A stretch of DNA of 64,000 nt from QHXQ01 sp038322995 (GTDB taxonomy: Bacteria; Acidobacteriota; Blastocatellia; Pyrinomonadales; Pyrinomonadaceae): contig JBBQGM010000008.1 in assembly GCA_038322995.1 (NCBI GenBank), positions 6,294-70,293 of the forward strand, read 5' to 3'. Positions within the stretch are counted from its first letter, which is position 1, and each line of letters begins with the position of its first letter. A program made the translations under genes and the position numbers. Of this stretch, positions 51,541 to 61,391 are shown piece by piece. The notes beneath the pieces were generated by a model. The model searched no databases, was not told where the DNA came from, and saw only the letters and a list, made by a program, of their open reading frames with translations.

Positions 51541-52491
51541 CTAAGATGTCTCGCCTTCGCCGGAGAGAAAATTATTCAATTCATGCGCCGTGGGGAGCGC
51601 GGTGCGTGCGCCTAGGCTGCGGCACTTGAGCGCGGCGACGGCGCAGCCGTGTGTGAGCGCGGCTTCGATCTCTTCGCCTTGCAGCAGGGCGTAGAGAAAG
51701 CCCGCGTGGAAGGCGTCGCCCGCGCCGGTGGTATCGCGGCAACCGCCGGGGATAGGGAAGGCGGGTGCCGCTAAAAAGACGCCATCGTGATAGATGAGTG
51801 CGCCGCGTGGGCCGAGGGTCATACCGACGACGGCGCAGCCGTATCGCGCTTTAACTTCGATTAACGCTGCGCGCTCGTCCGCGATGCCGGTCAAGCGGGT
51901 GGGGAACTCGCGCGAAGACATGAGCACATCAACGAGCGGCAAGAGTTCGGGCAGACCCTCGTAGATGGTATCAGTGTCGGCAGAGACGATTGTGCCGCCC
52001 GCCCGCGCTGCACGTGCGACGCACACACAGGCGGGCGGATCATGTGCGTCGAGATGCAGCACGCGCCCGCGTGCGCCGAAGGCGGCTGGTGCTTCGTCGG
52101 CCTGATAAGCCAGCCGCTCGTCTCTGTCCCAGATGATCGTGCGCTCGCCGGTGCGCGCGTCGATGATGATGAACGCGACCTGATTGCGCGCCTCCGCGAT
52201 CACTTCGGCGCAACTCGCGTCCACGCCTTCCGCCTTGAGCATCTGCAAACCGAACTGCCCGGCCGCGTCCGCACCGAAGCGCCCGGCGTAAGCCGTGTGC
52301 AAGCCCAAACGCTGCAAGCCGACCAGCGCTGACGCGGTCTGCCCGCCCGCGCTCTCTGTATGCGCAAGCAGGCGCGTCTTGGTATCGAAGGCCGGATATG
52401 CAGGGACGACAACGAGATGATCCACGGCATTTAAGCCGAAGCCGACCGCATCGAACTCTCTGTCTGGCGGGGGCGTGAACGGAAAGCGCAT
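51541..52491 (-). CDS. PfkB-family sugar kinase
   Basis: The 316-residue protein is a ribokinase/PfkB-family carbohydrate kinase. It has the N-terminal sugar-binding region (GLNAVDHLVVV) and GGQTASALVGLQRLG and the C-terminal anion hole and catalytic Asp in DTTGAGDAFHAGF (about 253-265). It phosphorylates a sugar or nucleoside at the expense of ATP; the substrate is not assignable from sequence. Confidence 0.88.
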   Translation of the reverse strand: MRFPFTPPPDREFDAVGFGLNAVDHLVVVPAYPAFDTKTRLLAHTESAGGQTASALVGLQRLGLHTAYAGRFGADAAGQFGLQMLKAEGVDASCAEVIAEARNQVAFIIIDARTGERTIIWDRDERLAYQADEAPAAFGARGRVLHLDAHDPPACVCVARAARAGGTIVSADTDTIYEGLPELLPLVDVLMSSREFPTRLTGIADERAALIEVKARYGCAVVGMTLGPRGALIYHDGVFLAAPAFPIPGGCRDTTGAGDAFHAGFLYALLQGEEIEAALTHGCAVAALKCRSLGARTALPTAHELNNFLSGEGETS

Positions 52492-52599
52492 TGAGTTTCC
52501 TTGTCGGTAATTTAGCCGTCGCCGGCCGGTTGAGTTAAACTAACTGCATCCACTGAAACTTGTCGAGCGACGTAAGGGCTTTCCGGAGGCGAGCAAGCG

Positions 52600-54690
52600 T
52601 TGACCCTCGAAGAGAAATTAAAAATTTTGCCCACTGCACCAGGCGTCTATCTGCATAAGGACGCGGCGGGCAAGATCATCTATGTCGGCAAGGCGAAGAA
52701 CCTGCGCAATCGGGTGCGCTCGTATTTTCAGTCAGGGCGCGGGCATGATGTGAAGACGCGCGAACTGGTGCGGCGCATCGTCGATCTCGAATTCATCGTC
52801 ACCGACACGGAAGTCGAGGCGCTCGTTCTTGAGTCGAACCTGATCAAGCAGCACAAGCCACGCTACAACGTGCTGTTGAAAGACGACAAGCAATACCCGC
52901 ATCTGAAACTGACCATCGGCGAGCCGTTCCCGCGTGTGATGATCACGCGCAAAATTCAACGCGACGGCGCGCTCTACTTCGGCCCGTTTCTGCCCGCCAG
53001 CCTAGCACGGCGCACCATCGATCTGATCAACCGCACGTTCCAACTCCGCAGTTGCGACATAGAGATCGACGGCAAACTGCCGCGCCCGTGTCTGGAGTAT
53101 CACATCAAACGTTGCCTGGGGCCGTGCGTCAAAGGTCTCTGCACGCCCGTGGAATATATGGAGTCGGTGCGCGACGTGCGGCTGTTCTTGGAAGGGCGGA
53201 ACAAGGAGTTGGCGGAGGAGTACGAGGGGCGCATGGTGCGCGCGTCGGACGAGATGCGCTTCGAGTTGGCGGCGAAGTATCGCGATTTGCGCAAGGTTGT
53301 GCTCGCCGTCTCCGAGCAGCAGAAGATGGCGACGAGCGCCGAGCGCGACGTGGACATCTTCGGTTATTACCGCGAGGGCGCACGGCTCGCGCTGCAACTC
53401 TTCACCATGCGCGAAGGCAAGATCGTCGGCCGGCGCGAGTTCTTCTGGGAAGATTTAACAGAGGAAAGTTTCGACCCGTCCGCGTTTTTGAGCGACGTGT
53501 TGACGCAGTATTACTCGACCGACTACGTGCCGCGCGAAGTCCATGTGCCCGTTGATTTTGAAGATCGCGAGTTATTGGAGAAGGCGCTGACCGAGCGCAA
53601 AGGGCGGCGCGTCCACATACTCGATCCGCAACGCGGCGAGAAGCGCGACTTGATCGATCTCGTCGAGAAGAACGCGCAGATCGCGTTCGAGCAACGCTTC
53701 CGCGTGTTGAAGCCGGACATGGAGCGCGTGCTGGAAGAGTTGCAGGAGACTCTAGAGTTGCCGCGCTTGCCGGCGCGCATCGAATCGTTCGACGTATCGA
53801 ACATTTCGGGCGCGGAGAACGTGGCGGCGGTCGTCGTCTGCGAGAACGGCCGGGTCAATCGCGCGGCCGGCCGGCGCTTTCGCATCAAGACGGTTGAAGG
53901 GTCAAACGATGTCGCATCCATGGGCGAAGCTGTCTTGCGGCGTTATCGCCGGCAGTTAGACGAGCAGCAGCCGTTGCCGGAACTCGTGATGATCGACGGC
54001 GGCAAAGGCCAACTCGGCGCGGCGGCGGCGGCGATGCGTGAGTTAGACTTGGAAGCCATTCCGATGATCGGCGTAGTCAAACCGCCGCGCCGGCATAACG
54101 AGGTCTCGCACCTGCTCGTCAAAGGGCGCGAGCATGAACCGATCTATCTCGATTCGCACTCGCCCGTTCTGCGCTTGATTCAACTGATCCGCGACGAGAC
54201 GCATCGCGCCGCCGTCACCTATCATCGCAAGCGGCGCGAGATACGCGACTTCACGTCGGAGTTGACCGCCATTCCCGGCGTCGGCGAGAAACGCAAGACC
54301 CGGCTGCTGCGCAACCTCGGTTCTATCACGCGCATTGCGCAGGCGAGCGTCGCCGAGTTGACGCCGTTCGTCGGTCGCCAGACCGCCACCGAGATCGCCG
54401 AACACTTCACGCGCCAACGCGCGCTCGCCGGAGTTGATGAGCATGAGCTAGCCGCCGGTGCAGATGGCAGCGCGGCTGTGGTTGATCTGGACGAGTTGCC
54501 GCCGGACATCGAGACGCGGCTCGACGATCCGGCGGGCGACGCGGCGGATTTACAGCCGCTCCGCTCGGTCGATCACAAAGGCGACGTTTTGCGGCGGCGC
54601 AAGTCCACGCGCAAACGCGGCGAGCGTTCGACGAATCCGCATGGAGTTAAGCGCGAGCAGTTGGCGGAAGAGGATAAATCCGAAGTGTAG
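52600..54690 (+). CDS. uvrC: UvrABC excinuclease subunit C
   Basis: The 696-residue protein starts at TTG with a GGAGG site. A GIY-YIG domain (about 10-90; GVYLHKDAAGKIIYVGKAKN) makes the 3' incision, a UVR motif follows near 200-240, and an RNase H-like C-terminal nuclease (SFDVSNISG, MIDGGKGQ and RDETHRAAVTYH, giving the D-D-H set) makes the 5' incision. A helix-hairpin-helix (IPGVGEKRKTRLL) is near 565. The last 90 residues are a charged tail beyond the normal length of about 610. It acts in nucleotide excision repair with UvrA/B. Confidence 0.97.
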   Translation: MTLEEKLKILPTAPGVYLHKDAAGKIIYVGKAKNLRNRVRSYFQSGRGHDVKTRELVRRIVDLEFIVTDTEVEALVLESNLIKQHKPRYNVLLKDDKQYPHLKLTIGEPFPRVMITRKIQRDGALYFGPFLPASLARRTIDLINRTFQLRSCDIEIDGKLPRPCLEYHIKRCLGPCVKGLCTPVEYMESVRDVRLFLEGRNKELAEEYEGRMVRASDEMRFELAAKYRDLRKVVLAVSEQQKMATSAERDVDIFGYYREGARLALQLFTMREGKIVGRREFFWEDLTEESFDPSAFLSDVLTQYYSTDYVPREVHVPVDFEDRELLEKALTERKGRRVHILDPQRGEKRDLIDLVEKNAQIAFEQRFRVLKPDMERVLEELQETLELPRLPARIESFDVSNISGAENVAAVVVCENGRVNRAAGRRFRIKTVEGSNDVASMGEAVLRRYRRQLDEQQPLPELVMIDGGKGQLGAAAAAMRELDLEAIPMIGVVKPPRRHNEVSHLLVKGREHEPIYLDSHSPVLRLIQLIRDETHRAAVTYHRKRREIRDFTSELTAIPGVGEKRKTRLLRNLGSITRIAQASVAELTPFVGRQTATEIAEHFTRQRALAGVDEHELAAGADGSAAVVDLDELPPDIETRLDDPAGDAADLQPLRSVDHKGDVLRRRKSTRKRGERSTNPHGVKREQLAEEDKSEV

Positions 54691-54721
54691 TTTGCGTGTC
54701 TAAGCGGCGACCACCCCGCCT

Positions 54722-56305
54722 TCAACGTGTGGGCTTGAGCGTGAACTTGCCTTTCGTCCAGAGCAACTCAAACACTTTGTCGCCCGCTTGATTCGTCACC
54801 ACGATGGTCGTGCCGAACCTCGGCAGTTCATACTTGAGCGCCGGATCGACCGGGGCGGGCAACGTGGTTGCGGTTACGTCGTGCCATTGCCCCTGTGCGT
54901 AGCGGAGAAAGACAAGTTGCGAGGTGGTGCGAGCGGCCGGTCGGTTGGGTTCGGAGTTGACGGAACTGACGGCGACGAGATGCGTGCCGGGAGACAACGC
55001 GAACAGGGCGATGGCGGTGCGCGCGGCCGGGCCGGCTGAGAGCGCGAGATAACCGTTCTTCACGTCAACGATTGTGCCGCCGCCGGTCAACACTGCCGCG
55101 CGCTGCGCCATCGGCACGGCCAGATATTGTTCCGGTAGCCAGAGGAAATAGTCGCGCACGTTCGTCAAAGTAGCCGGCGGCACGCGCTCCGGCGCGGTGT
55201 TGGCGGCTGAGTTCGCCGGTGCTGGCGCGAGCGTTCGTGTGGCTGTGCCGTTGCCGCCGCGCCCGCCCGCTGCCCGCCGCCGCGCGATGTCGGCGAACTG
55301 CCCCGCCGGATACTTCGCCAGATAGCCGCGATACTCCTCCGGGTCGCTGCTGTCTTTGATCGCGTTCCAGTATTCCAACTCGAAGGCCGCCGGCTCGACA
55401 GTAGTTGGCGGTGCTGCTTTGACCGTCGCCACCTTGTCGCCCGCTCCCAGCTTGATGAAGATGAAGTCGCCGCTCTCGTGCCCGGAGTTTCTGAGCGGAT
55501 TATACTCCGGTGTCTGCTGCGCTCTGCCTGCCACTGCTTCTTCCACATAGCCACGGAACAATTCCGCGGCCGTGAACTGCCCCTTATCCATCTCACGCAG
55601 CCCGCGCAAGAGCGCGCCCGCAAAGACCGAATGCCCGCCGCCGCCACTATCCGCCACCGGCTCGTCGCCGCCACTCGCCATCAACGTGCGCGACCGACCG
55701 GCCGCCATCCGTTGCAAAAACTGTTCGCGCTCTGTCGGGCGCGGCAGCATCTCGCCGATGCCGCGTGTGAGTGTGCCTGAATAGCAACTGTCCGAGACGA
55801 CCAGCACGTGCCGCGCCGGGATCGCGCGAATGCCCGACGTGATCTCGTCGGCGATGATCCAGTTCGATTGGTCATCGCGCTCGGCATCGACCGGCAGCCA
55901 GTAGGTCTTCTCCGTCTCCTTGTCGTTGTAACCGTGCCCGGCGTAGTAGATGAGCAGGTTCGCTTCGCCGGTCAACTCGCGCCGGTAGGTGGAGAGGGCG
56001 GAGACGATCTGCGCGCGGGTGGCGTTGACGAGCAGTTTGGTCTGGAAGCCGTAAGCTTCTTTCAGCAGTTTCTCGACTGCGCGCGCATCCGACTCGGCGG
56101 TCTTCAACTTCGGTAGGACGCTATAAGCATTGTTGCCGATCACGAGGGCGTAGTAGCGTGCGGGTGCCTGGTTCGGCAAGTTGAGACCGCGGGCTTCGGT
56201 TTGCGCCGACGCGGTCGGCCGCGATGAGAACAAGAAAGTTGGGCCAAGCAGCGCGAGCGCCGCGACGAGCAGCAGGCAGCGTGGGCGTGGGCAGTTGATG
56301 TGCAT
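54722..56305 (-). CDS. Secreted caspase-like (peptidase C14) protein
   Basis: The 527-residue protein starts best at ATG 56305 (MHINCPRPRC; an upstream ATG exists) and has a signal peptide (about 1-41). A metacaspase/caspase fold (about 56-290) follows, with His in IYYAGHGYN and the nucleophile Cys in SDSCYSG. The C-terminal 210 residues are beta-rich and unassigned. It is probably an exported protease; a target is unknown. Confidence 0.8.
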   Translation of the reverse strand: MHINCPRPRCLLLVAALALLGPTFLFSSRPTASAQTEARGLNLPNQAPARYYALVIGNNAYSVLPKLKTAESDARAVEKLLKEAYGFQTKLLVNATRAQIVSALSTYRRELTGEANLLIYYAGHGYNDKETEKTYWLPVDAERDDQSNWIIADEITSGIRAIPARHVLVVSDSCYSGTLTRGIGEMLPRPTEREQFLQRMAAGRSRTLMASGGDEPVADSGGGGHSVFAGALLRGLREMDKGQFTAAELFRGYVEEAVAGRAQQTPEYNPLRNSGHESGDFIFIKLGAGDKVATVKAAPPTTVEPAAFELEYWNAIKDSSDPEEYRGYLAKYPAGQFADIARRRAAGGRGGNGTATRTLAPAPANSAANTAPERVPPATLTNVRDYFLWLPEQYLAVPMAQRAAVLTGGGTIVDVKNGYLALSAGPAARTAIALFALSPGTHLVAVSSVNSEPNRPAARTTSQLVFLRYAQGQWHDVTATTLPAPVDPALKYELPRFGTTIVVTNQAGDKVFELLWTKGKFTLKPTR

Positions 56306-56555
56306 AAAACTTACTCGGCCGGACATTAAGTTAAGATAATAGGCAGCGGGTCGCAGCGCACGGCACGGGGCAGAGTGCCGCCGGGCAAAGTATCCGGGCA
56401 CGACGGACGACTGTCAATCAGCCGCGCAGGCAAGCAGGGGGCAGTGCGCTTGACACGCCCGAATGCGCTCCCCTAGTCTTTAATGCAAACGCGCACAGCA
56501 ACTACAAAATTTGCCTGCCGGGTAAGCTTGAACCAAGCATAGATACGATTTTGCC

Positions 56556-57899
56556 ATGACGACAATTAAAGACGCATTATTGCAACTGATCCGCGAGCGG
56601 CGCGCACATGTGGGCGTGATCGGGCTGGGCTACGTGGGCTTGCCCTTATTGGTCGAGTTCGCCGCGCAGGGTTTTCCGGCGACCGGCTTCGAGGTGGACG
56701 AGGGCAAAGCAGCGCGCATCAACGCGGGCGAAAGCTACATCCCGGATGTGCCCGGCGCGCGCGTGAAATCGTTTGTGGCCGAAGGTGTCTTGCGCGCGAC
56801 GACGGACTTCGCGGCCTTGGGGCAGTGCGACGTGATCATCATCTGCGTGCCCACACCCTTGCGCAAAACTAAAGAGCCGGACATCTCTTATATTCTGGCC
56901 GCCGCCGAACAGATTCAAACCTATTTGCGCCGCGGCCAACTCATCATCCTGGAGTCCACTACCTACCCGGGCACCACCGACGAGGTCTTGCTACCGATGT
57001 TCGAGGAGCGCAGCATGAAGTTGGACGAAGACTTTCTGCTCGCCTTCTCGCCGGAGCGCGTCGATCCGGGCAATCCGCAGTTTCAGACGCACAACATCCC
57101 GAAGGTTGTCGGCGGCTGCACGGACGATTCGACCGAAGTGGCCGCCGCGCTCTACGGCGCAATCGTCAACAACGTGCATCCGGTCACATCGGCGCGCGTG
57201 GCGGAAGCGGCAAAGCTCCTTGAGAACACCTTTCGCGCGGTCAACATCGGCATGGCCAACGAGATGGCGCGTTTGTGCTACGCGCTCGGCATCGACACGT
57301 GGGAAGTGATCCGCGCGGCGGCGACGAAGCCGTTCGGCTTCATGCCCTTCTATCCCGGCCCCGGTATCGGTGGCCATTGCATCCCGCTTGACCCACATTA
57401 TCTGTCGTGGAAGGCCAGACAGCACGGGTTCGACTCGCGCTTCATCGGGCTGGCGGAAGAAGTTAACTCGCGCATGCCGGAGCACGTCGTCACGCTCATC
57501 AGCGACGGATTGAATGACGAGCGCAAGAGCCTGAAGGGCGCGCGGGTGCTGCTCTTGGGCGTGGCTTACAAGAAGGACATTGACGACGTGCGCGAAAGTC
57601 CTGCGCTCTCGATTATAGATCGCTTACGCGCGAAGGGCGCGGACGTGCGTTATCACGATCCGTTCGTCAGCAACGTCAGCTTCGACGACGCGCACACACA
57701 AGGCGGCGGCGCACCGCTCGCATCCGTCGCGCTCACCGACGACGAGTTACAGCGCGCGGACTGCGTCGTGATCGTGACCGACCACAGTCAGGTGGACTAC
57801 AAACGAGCGTGCGAGTTGACGAAACTGATCGTGGACACCCGTAACGCCCTGACGAGCGACCTGCGGCGCACGAGTTGTGCGCGCATCGTCCGGTTGTAA
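56556..57899 (+). CDS. UDP-N-acetylglucosamine/hexosamine dehydrogenase (WbpA-like)
   Basis: The 447-residue nucleotide-sugar dehydrogenase has VGVIGLGYVGLPLLVEF (19-35), ESTTYPGTTDE, the catalytic Cys in GIGGHCIPLDPHY (about 270) and the C-terminal GVAYKKDIDDVRESPA. The family oxidises UDP-hexosamine to the uronic acid with two NAD+. WbpA-type O-antigen/capsule use is likely, given the following export genes. Confidence 0.9.
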   Translation: MTTIKDALLQLIRERRAHVGVIGLGYVGLPLLVEFAAQGFPATGFEVDEGKAARINAGESYIPDVPGARVKSFVAEGVLRATTDFAALGQCDVIIICVPTPLRKTKEPDISYILAAAEQIQTYLRRGQLIILESTTYPGTTDEVLLPMFEERSMKLDEDFLLAFSPERVDPGNPQFQTHNIPKVVGGCTDDSTEVAAALYGAIVNNVHPVTSARVAEAAKLLENTFRAVNIGMANEMARLCYALGIDTWEVIRAAATKPFGFMPFYPGPGIGGHCIPLDPHYLSWKARQHGFDSRFIGLAEEVNSRMPEHVVTLISDGLNDERKSLKGARVLLLGVAYKKDIDDVRESPALSIIDRLRAKGADVRYHDPFVSNVSFDDAHTQGGGAPLASVALTDDELQRADCVVIVTDHSQVDYKRACELTKLIVDTRNALTSDLRRTSCARIVRL

Positions 57900-58007
57900 A
57901 TTGGATTGTAGTTAGATACAGGCGGAAATGATTGGCATGAATGATTTCAGCAAAATTGATTGGAGGTGTTGTGAACTGCCTTTTCGCTAGCGGAGGTGCT
58001 AACGAAA

Positions 58008-58244
58008 ATGAGCAGATCGAAGAGGACAACACCTGTTTGTGGCATAACTGGAGCTTGCAGCGAGCAACAGGACAAGCGGCTTTACAATCGCCGTTATCGC
58101 CGAGTTTGCAAACAAGTGCTGCACGTAAATCCTGCCTGCGACTTGCTACCGCACATACGGGAGCACAGTAATCCTTGGGCGATGGATAAAGATGGCAAGA
58201 TGCGTTTTGACCCGAGGAAGTATTCCGAATTGATGCGGAAATAG
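58008..58244 (+). CDS. Conserved small basic protein
   Basis: A 78-residue protein starting at ATG 58008 with GGAGG upstream. It has the pattern MSRSKRTTPVCGITGACSEQ, then DKRLYNRRYRRVCK and a C-terminal KDGKMRFDPRKYSELMRK, which I recall as a widespread uncharacterised family with basic central segment and conserved Gly-Lys end. Function unknown. It sits at the start of the polysaccharide locus on the opposite strand to the SDR gene that follows. Confidence 0.6.
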   Translation: MSRSKRTTPVCGITGACSEQQDKRLYNRRYRRVCKQVLHVNPACDLLPHIREHSNPWAMDKDGKMRFDPRKYSELMRK

Positions 58245-58251
58245 CTTCCTG

Positions 58252-59181
58252 CTACTTTAATTCCTGTTGCCACTCAGCCACACATTGCGCGAGCGCGCGG
58301 GCGAGCGGTTGCGGTTGCCAACGGGGCGCGAGTGTGCGCAAGGTTGTGATGTCAGCGCGCCATGCGTGCGGATCGCCGGGGCGGGCGACGCCGCGACAGC
58401 GCAGGTCTTTTTCAGGGGCAACCAACGCGCGAATTTGCTCTGCGAGGGCCAGCACGCTGGTCGCCGTGCCGCTGGCTACGTTGACGACGAGGCAGCGGCC
58501 CGCGTCCGTTGGCCGTGCCTGCGTTGTGGCTAGTTCGCCGAGCGCGGCGGCGATGTCGTCGATGGGCAGATAGTCGCGCGTCTCCGTGCCCGTGCCGGCG
58601 AGCCAGACGGTCGCGTCCGGCCCCGTGCATTGTTGGTACAACTCCCAGACGAGCAGGCGGCGTTGCGCCGCGCCGAAGAGCGAGAAGAGGCGGCAGACGA
58701 TAATGTTAAAGCCGAAGCACTCGGCATACTCACGCGCCAGCAGTTCGCACGCGACCTTGTGAAAACCGTAAGGTGAGATCGGCTGCACGGGCGCATCTTC
58801 GCGCACCGGCAGCGCGGTCGGATTGCCATAGACGGCCGCGCTCGAAGGAAAGAGGAGCAACGGTCGTAGCTCTGTCCGGCGCACGCTGTCAAGCACGTTG
58901 GCCCACGTCATGACGGCGGCGCGCAGATCATCGAGCGGCGTATGCAGCGAAGCCGCGACCGAGGCCGTGCCCGCGCCGTGCAGCAACACGTCGGGCGCGA
59001 ACTGGCGGATAATGTCGGCGAGGTCGGAAGTCAGCACGTCCGCCTGCGCATAAGTGCCGGGCCAGCCCGTCGCCGCTTGGCTGGCCCGCGCCACACCCAG
59101 CACCGTATGACCCGCCCGCGCCGCCCAACGACCCACGCCGCCGCCGACAAAACCGTTGCTGCCGGTGATTAGAATTCTCAT
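58252..59181 (-). CDS. NAD-dependent epimerase/dehydratase (extended SDR)
   Basis: The 309-residue protein has the NAD-binding GSNGFVGGGVG (about 7-17), FPSSAAVYGNP (the Ser of the triad) and YGFHK (Tyr and Lys). It is an extended SDR acting on a nucleotide sugar; epimerase, dehydratase or reductase cannot be separated. It overlaps the glycosyltransferase gene stop by 4 bases, so it is the last gene of the wzm-wzt-GT-SDR operon. Confidence 0.85.
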   Translation of the reverse strand: MRILITGSNGFVGGGVGRWAARAGHTVLGVARASQAATGWPGTYAQADVLTSDLADIIRQFAPDVLLHGAGTASVAASLHTPLDDLRAAVMTWANVLDSVRRTELRPLLLFPSSAAVYGNPTALPVREDAPVQPISPYGFHKVACELLAREYAECFGFNIIVCRLFSLFGAAQRRLLVWELYQQCTGPDATVWLAGTGTETRDYLPIDDIAAALGELATTQARPTDAGRCLVVNVASGTATSVLALAEQIRALVAPEKDLRCRGVARPGDPHAWRADITTLRTLAPRWQPQPLARALAQCVAEWQQELK

Positions 59182-61391
59182 GAGCTTAACTGCGACGCAC
59201 TCGCATCTGCGCGCAATTCTTTAAGCGAGTCGTTGATCACATGCGCGATCACTTCGGGCGTGAAGTGGCGGCCGATGTGCTGATAGCCATTGTCGGCGAG
59301 ACGCTGCCACAGTTCGGGTTCGGTGTAAAGCTGGACGACGGCGGCAGCGAAGGCGGGCGGCGGATCGGTAATCATCGCCGACTCGTTGTGCGTAAGCCCG
59401 ATCCCTTCCGCGCCGACCGTGGTCGTGACGACCGGCAGTCCGTGCGCCAGCGCCTCGCCGATCTTGCCTTTCACGCCCGCGCCGTAGCGCAACGGCGCAA
59501 CGAAAACGCGGCGCGTCTGCCAGAACGGCTCAACGTCCGGCACGTAGCCGCGCACACGCACGTCCGGCCCGGCGTAAGCGGCGATCTCCGGCGACGGATT
59601 GTCGCCGATGATGTCGAGTTCGATTGTCGGCAGCGCCGCTTTGATGAGCGGATAAACTTCGCGCAGGAAATACAGTACACCGTCGCTGTTCGGCCGGTGC
59701 GCGAGATTGCCGATGAAGAGCAGTTGCGTGCGCCCGGCAAACGCCTGACCGCGCTCATAGAGTTCGTGGATCGTGGGGATGACTTCGATGCGGACTGCGG
59801 GGGCGACTTTGACCACTGCGCTCTTATCTTCAGACGAGTTGCACCAGACGAGGTCGCTCATGCGCGCGAGTTTCGTCTCCAACTTACGATAGCGCGCCGC
59901 GTCCGTCCCCGTCTGCGGCTCGTGCGTGACCGCATGCTCGCGCTCAAGGCGGAGGAAGTAAGCGTCGACCATGTCGAAGATGAGCTTGACGCGGGCGTCG
60001 GTGCGGCGCACGGCCGGCATGATAGCGGCCGCCACGGCGGGCCGACTGGCAACGGCCGCGAAAAATTTGCGCGTGCGCAAGAGCTGTGGATACCCGGCGA
60101 CGCGCGCCGTCTCGATCCCCTCCTGCCAAAGCCGCCGTTCATACTCCGGCCATTCGGGCCGGTTCATCGGCACGAACACAACCCGGCTATCGCGCGCGAG
60201 CGTGCGCAGGATGAAGAGCATCCGCGCGCTGCCCGCGTCGCGGTCGGGCGTCGGCACGCGCTCGTCGAAGACGATGATCTGCGGCCCGCGTTTGCGATTC
60301 GCCGCGCGCGCAACGAGTGCCGGCTCATTGGGTTCGTGGTCACGCTCTAACACTGCGCGCCACTTCGCGACGAACTTCGCGCGGTTGACGATCTGGTAGC
60401 GTTTGAAGCCCGTGCCGGTGTCGCGGCCGGCGGTCACGCCCTCGTAGTGGATGAGCCGCGACGCCGGTTGGAAGATAACTTTGCGGCCGAGCGCGCGCAC
60501 GCCCATGCAGAGGTCTGCGTCTTCATAGTAGGCGGGTGCATAGCGCCGATCAAAGCCGCCGAGTTGCTCAAACAGTTCTTTACGAATTAGCAAGGATGCG
60601 CCGGAGCAGTAGTCCACCTCGCGTGCGAAGTTGCAGCGGTTATCGTCCGCGCGATAGCCCCAGCCGTAATGAAACGCCGCGCCGTCGCGCCACACACCCG
60701 CGCCCGCCTCTTGAATCAACCCATCGGGGTAGAGAAAGAGCGAGCCGACCGCGCCGATCTGTGCATCACGCTCAACCGTTTCGACGAGTGCCCGCCACCA
60801 GCCGGGCAAGACCATCGTGTCGTTGTTCAGAAAGATGAGATGGCGACCACGCGCGCCGCTTGCGCCCTGATTGCAGGCGTCAACGAAGCCTTGATTCGTC
60901 TCGTTGTTGATAACCTGGACGAGCGCGCCGAAGTGCGCGAGCAGGCGCGGCGTCTCGTCGCTGGAAGCGTTGTTGACGATGATGATCTCATTCACGCTAA
61001 GATCGACTTCGCGCAGCAGCGAGCGCAGACATTGAAACGTATATTCGACTTTGTTGTAGACGGGGATGATGATCGAAGTGACGATGGGCGCGTCGGGCAG
61101 TGCTTGACTCGTCCGCGCCCCGTCCATCAGCAGCAGAAAATCCTGCGCGCCCCACAGTTCATCCTTGAGCGCGGCGGACGGGACGGCGTTGAGGCGGACG
61201 GGCCAGGCCGCGTCGAGATCAAGCCCGTGCTTGACGGCGAGGTGCAGGACGTGTGCGCCAAAGCCGACGACGCGCGCCGTCCCCCGGACGCACGCGCCGA
61301 CCGTGCCGACGAGTACGCGCTTCGCCAGAATCTTGAGCGCGAGCGGGGCCCGCGTCTTCAGCCGTTCTTGCAGTCGCGATGCGGGCTTCAT
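59178..61391 (-). CDS. Bifunctional glycosyltransferase (GT2-GT4 fusion)
   Basis: The 737-residue protein joins a GT2 domain (about 105-370; SIIIPVYNKVEYTFQCLRSL, the DxD-like LNNDTM and YEDADLCMG) and a GT4 domain (about 380-725; LLFIGNLAHRPNSDGVLYF and KIGEALAHGLPVVTT). It probably adds two sugars to a polysaccharide intermediate at the inner membrane. It overlaps both neighbours by 4 bases (TGA/ATG junctions), so it is translated as part of the export operon. Confidence 0.88.
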   Translation of the reverse strand: MKPASRLQERLKTRAPLALKILAKRVLVGTVGACVRGTARVVGFGAHVLHLAVKHGLDLDAAWPVRLNAVPSAALKDELWGAQDFLLLMDGARTSQALPDAPIVTSIIIPVYNKVEYTFQCLRSLLREVDLSVNEIIIVNNASSDETPRLLAHFGALVQVINNETNQGFVDACNQGASGARGRHLIFLNNDTMVLPGWWRALVETVERDAQIGAVGSLFLYPDGLIQEAGAGVWRDGAAFHYGWGYRADDNRCNFAREVDYCSGASLLIRKELFEQLGGFDRRYAPAYYEDADLCMGVRALGRKVIFQPASRLIHYEGVTAGRDTGTGFKRYQIVNRAKFVAKWRAVLERDHEPNEPALVARAANRKRGPQIIVFDERVPTPDRDAGSARMLFILRTLARDSRVVFVPMNRPEWPEYERRLWQEGIETARVAGYPQLLRTRKFFAAVASRPAVAAAIMPAVRRTDARVKLIFDMVDAYFLRLEREHAVTHEPQTGTDAARYRKLETKLARMSDLVWCNSSEDKSAVVKVAPAVRIEVIPTIHELYERGQAFAGRTQLLFIGNLAHRPNSDGVLYFLREVYPLIKAALPTIELDIIGDNPSPEIAAYAGPDVRVRGYVPDVEPFWQTRRVFVAPLRYGAGVKGKIGEALAHGLPVVTTTVGAEGIGLTHNESAMITDPPPAFAAAVVQLYTEPELWQRLADNGYQHIGRHFTPEVIAHVINDSLKELRADASASQLSS

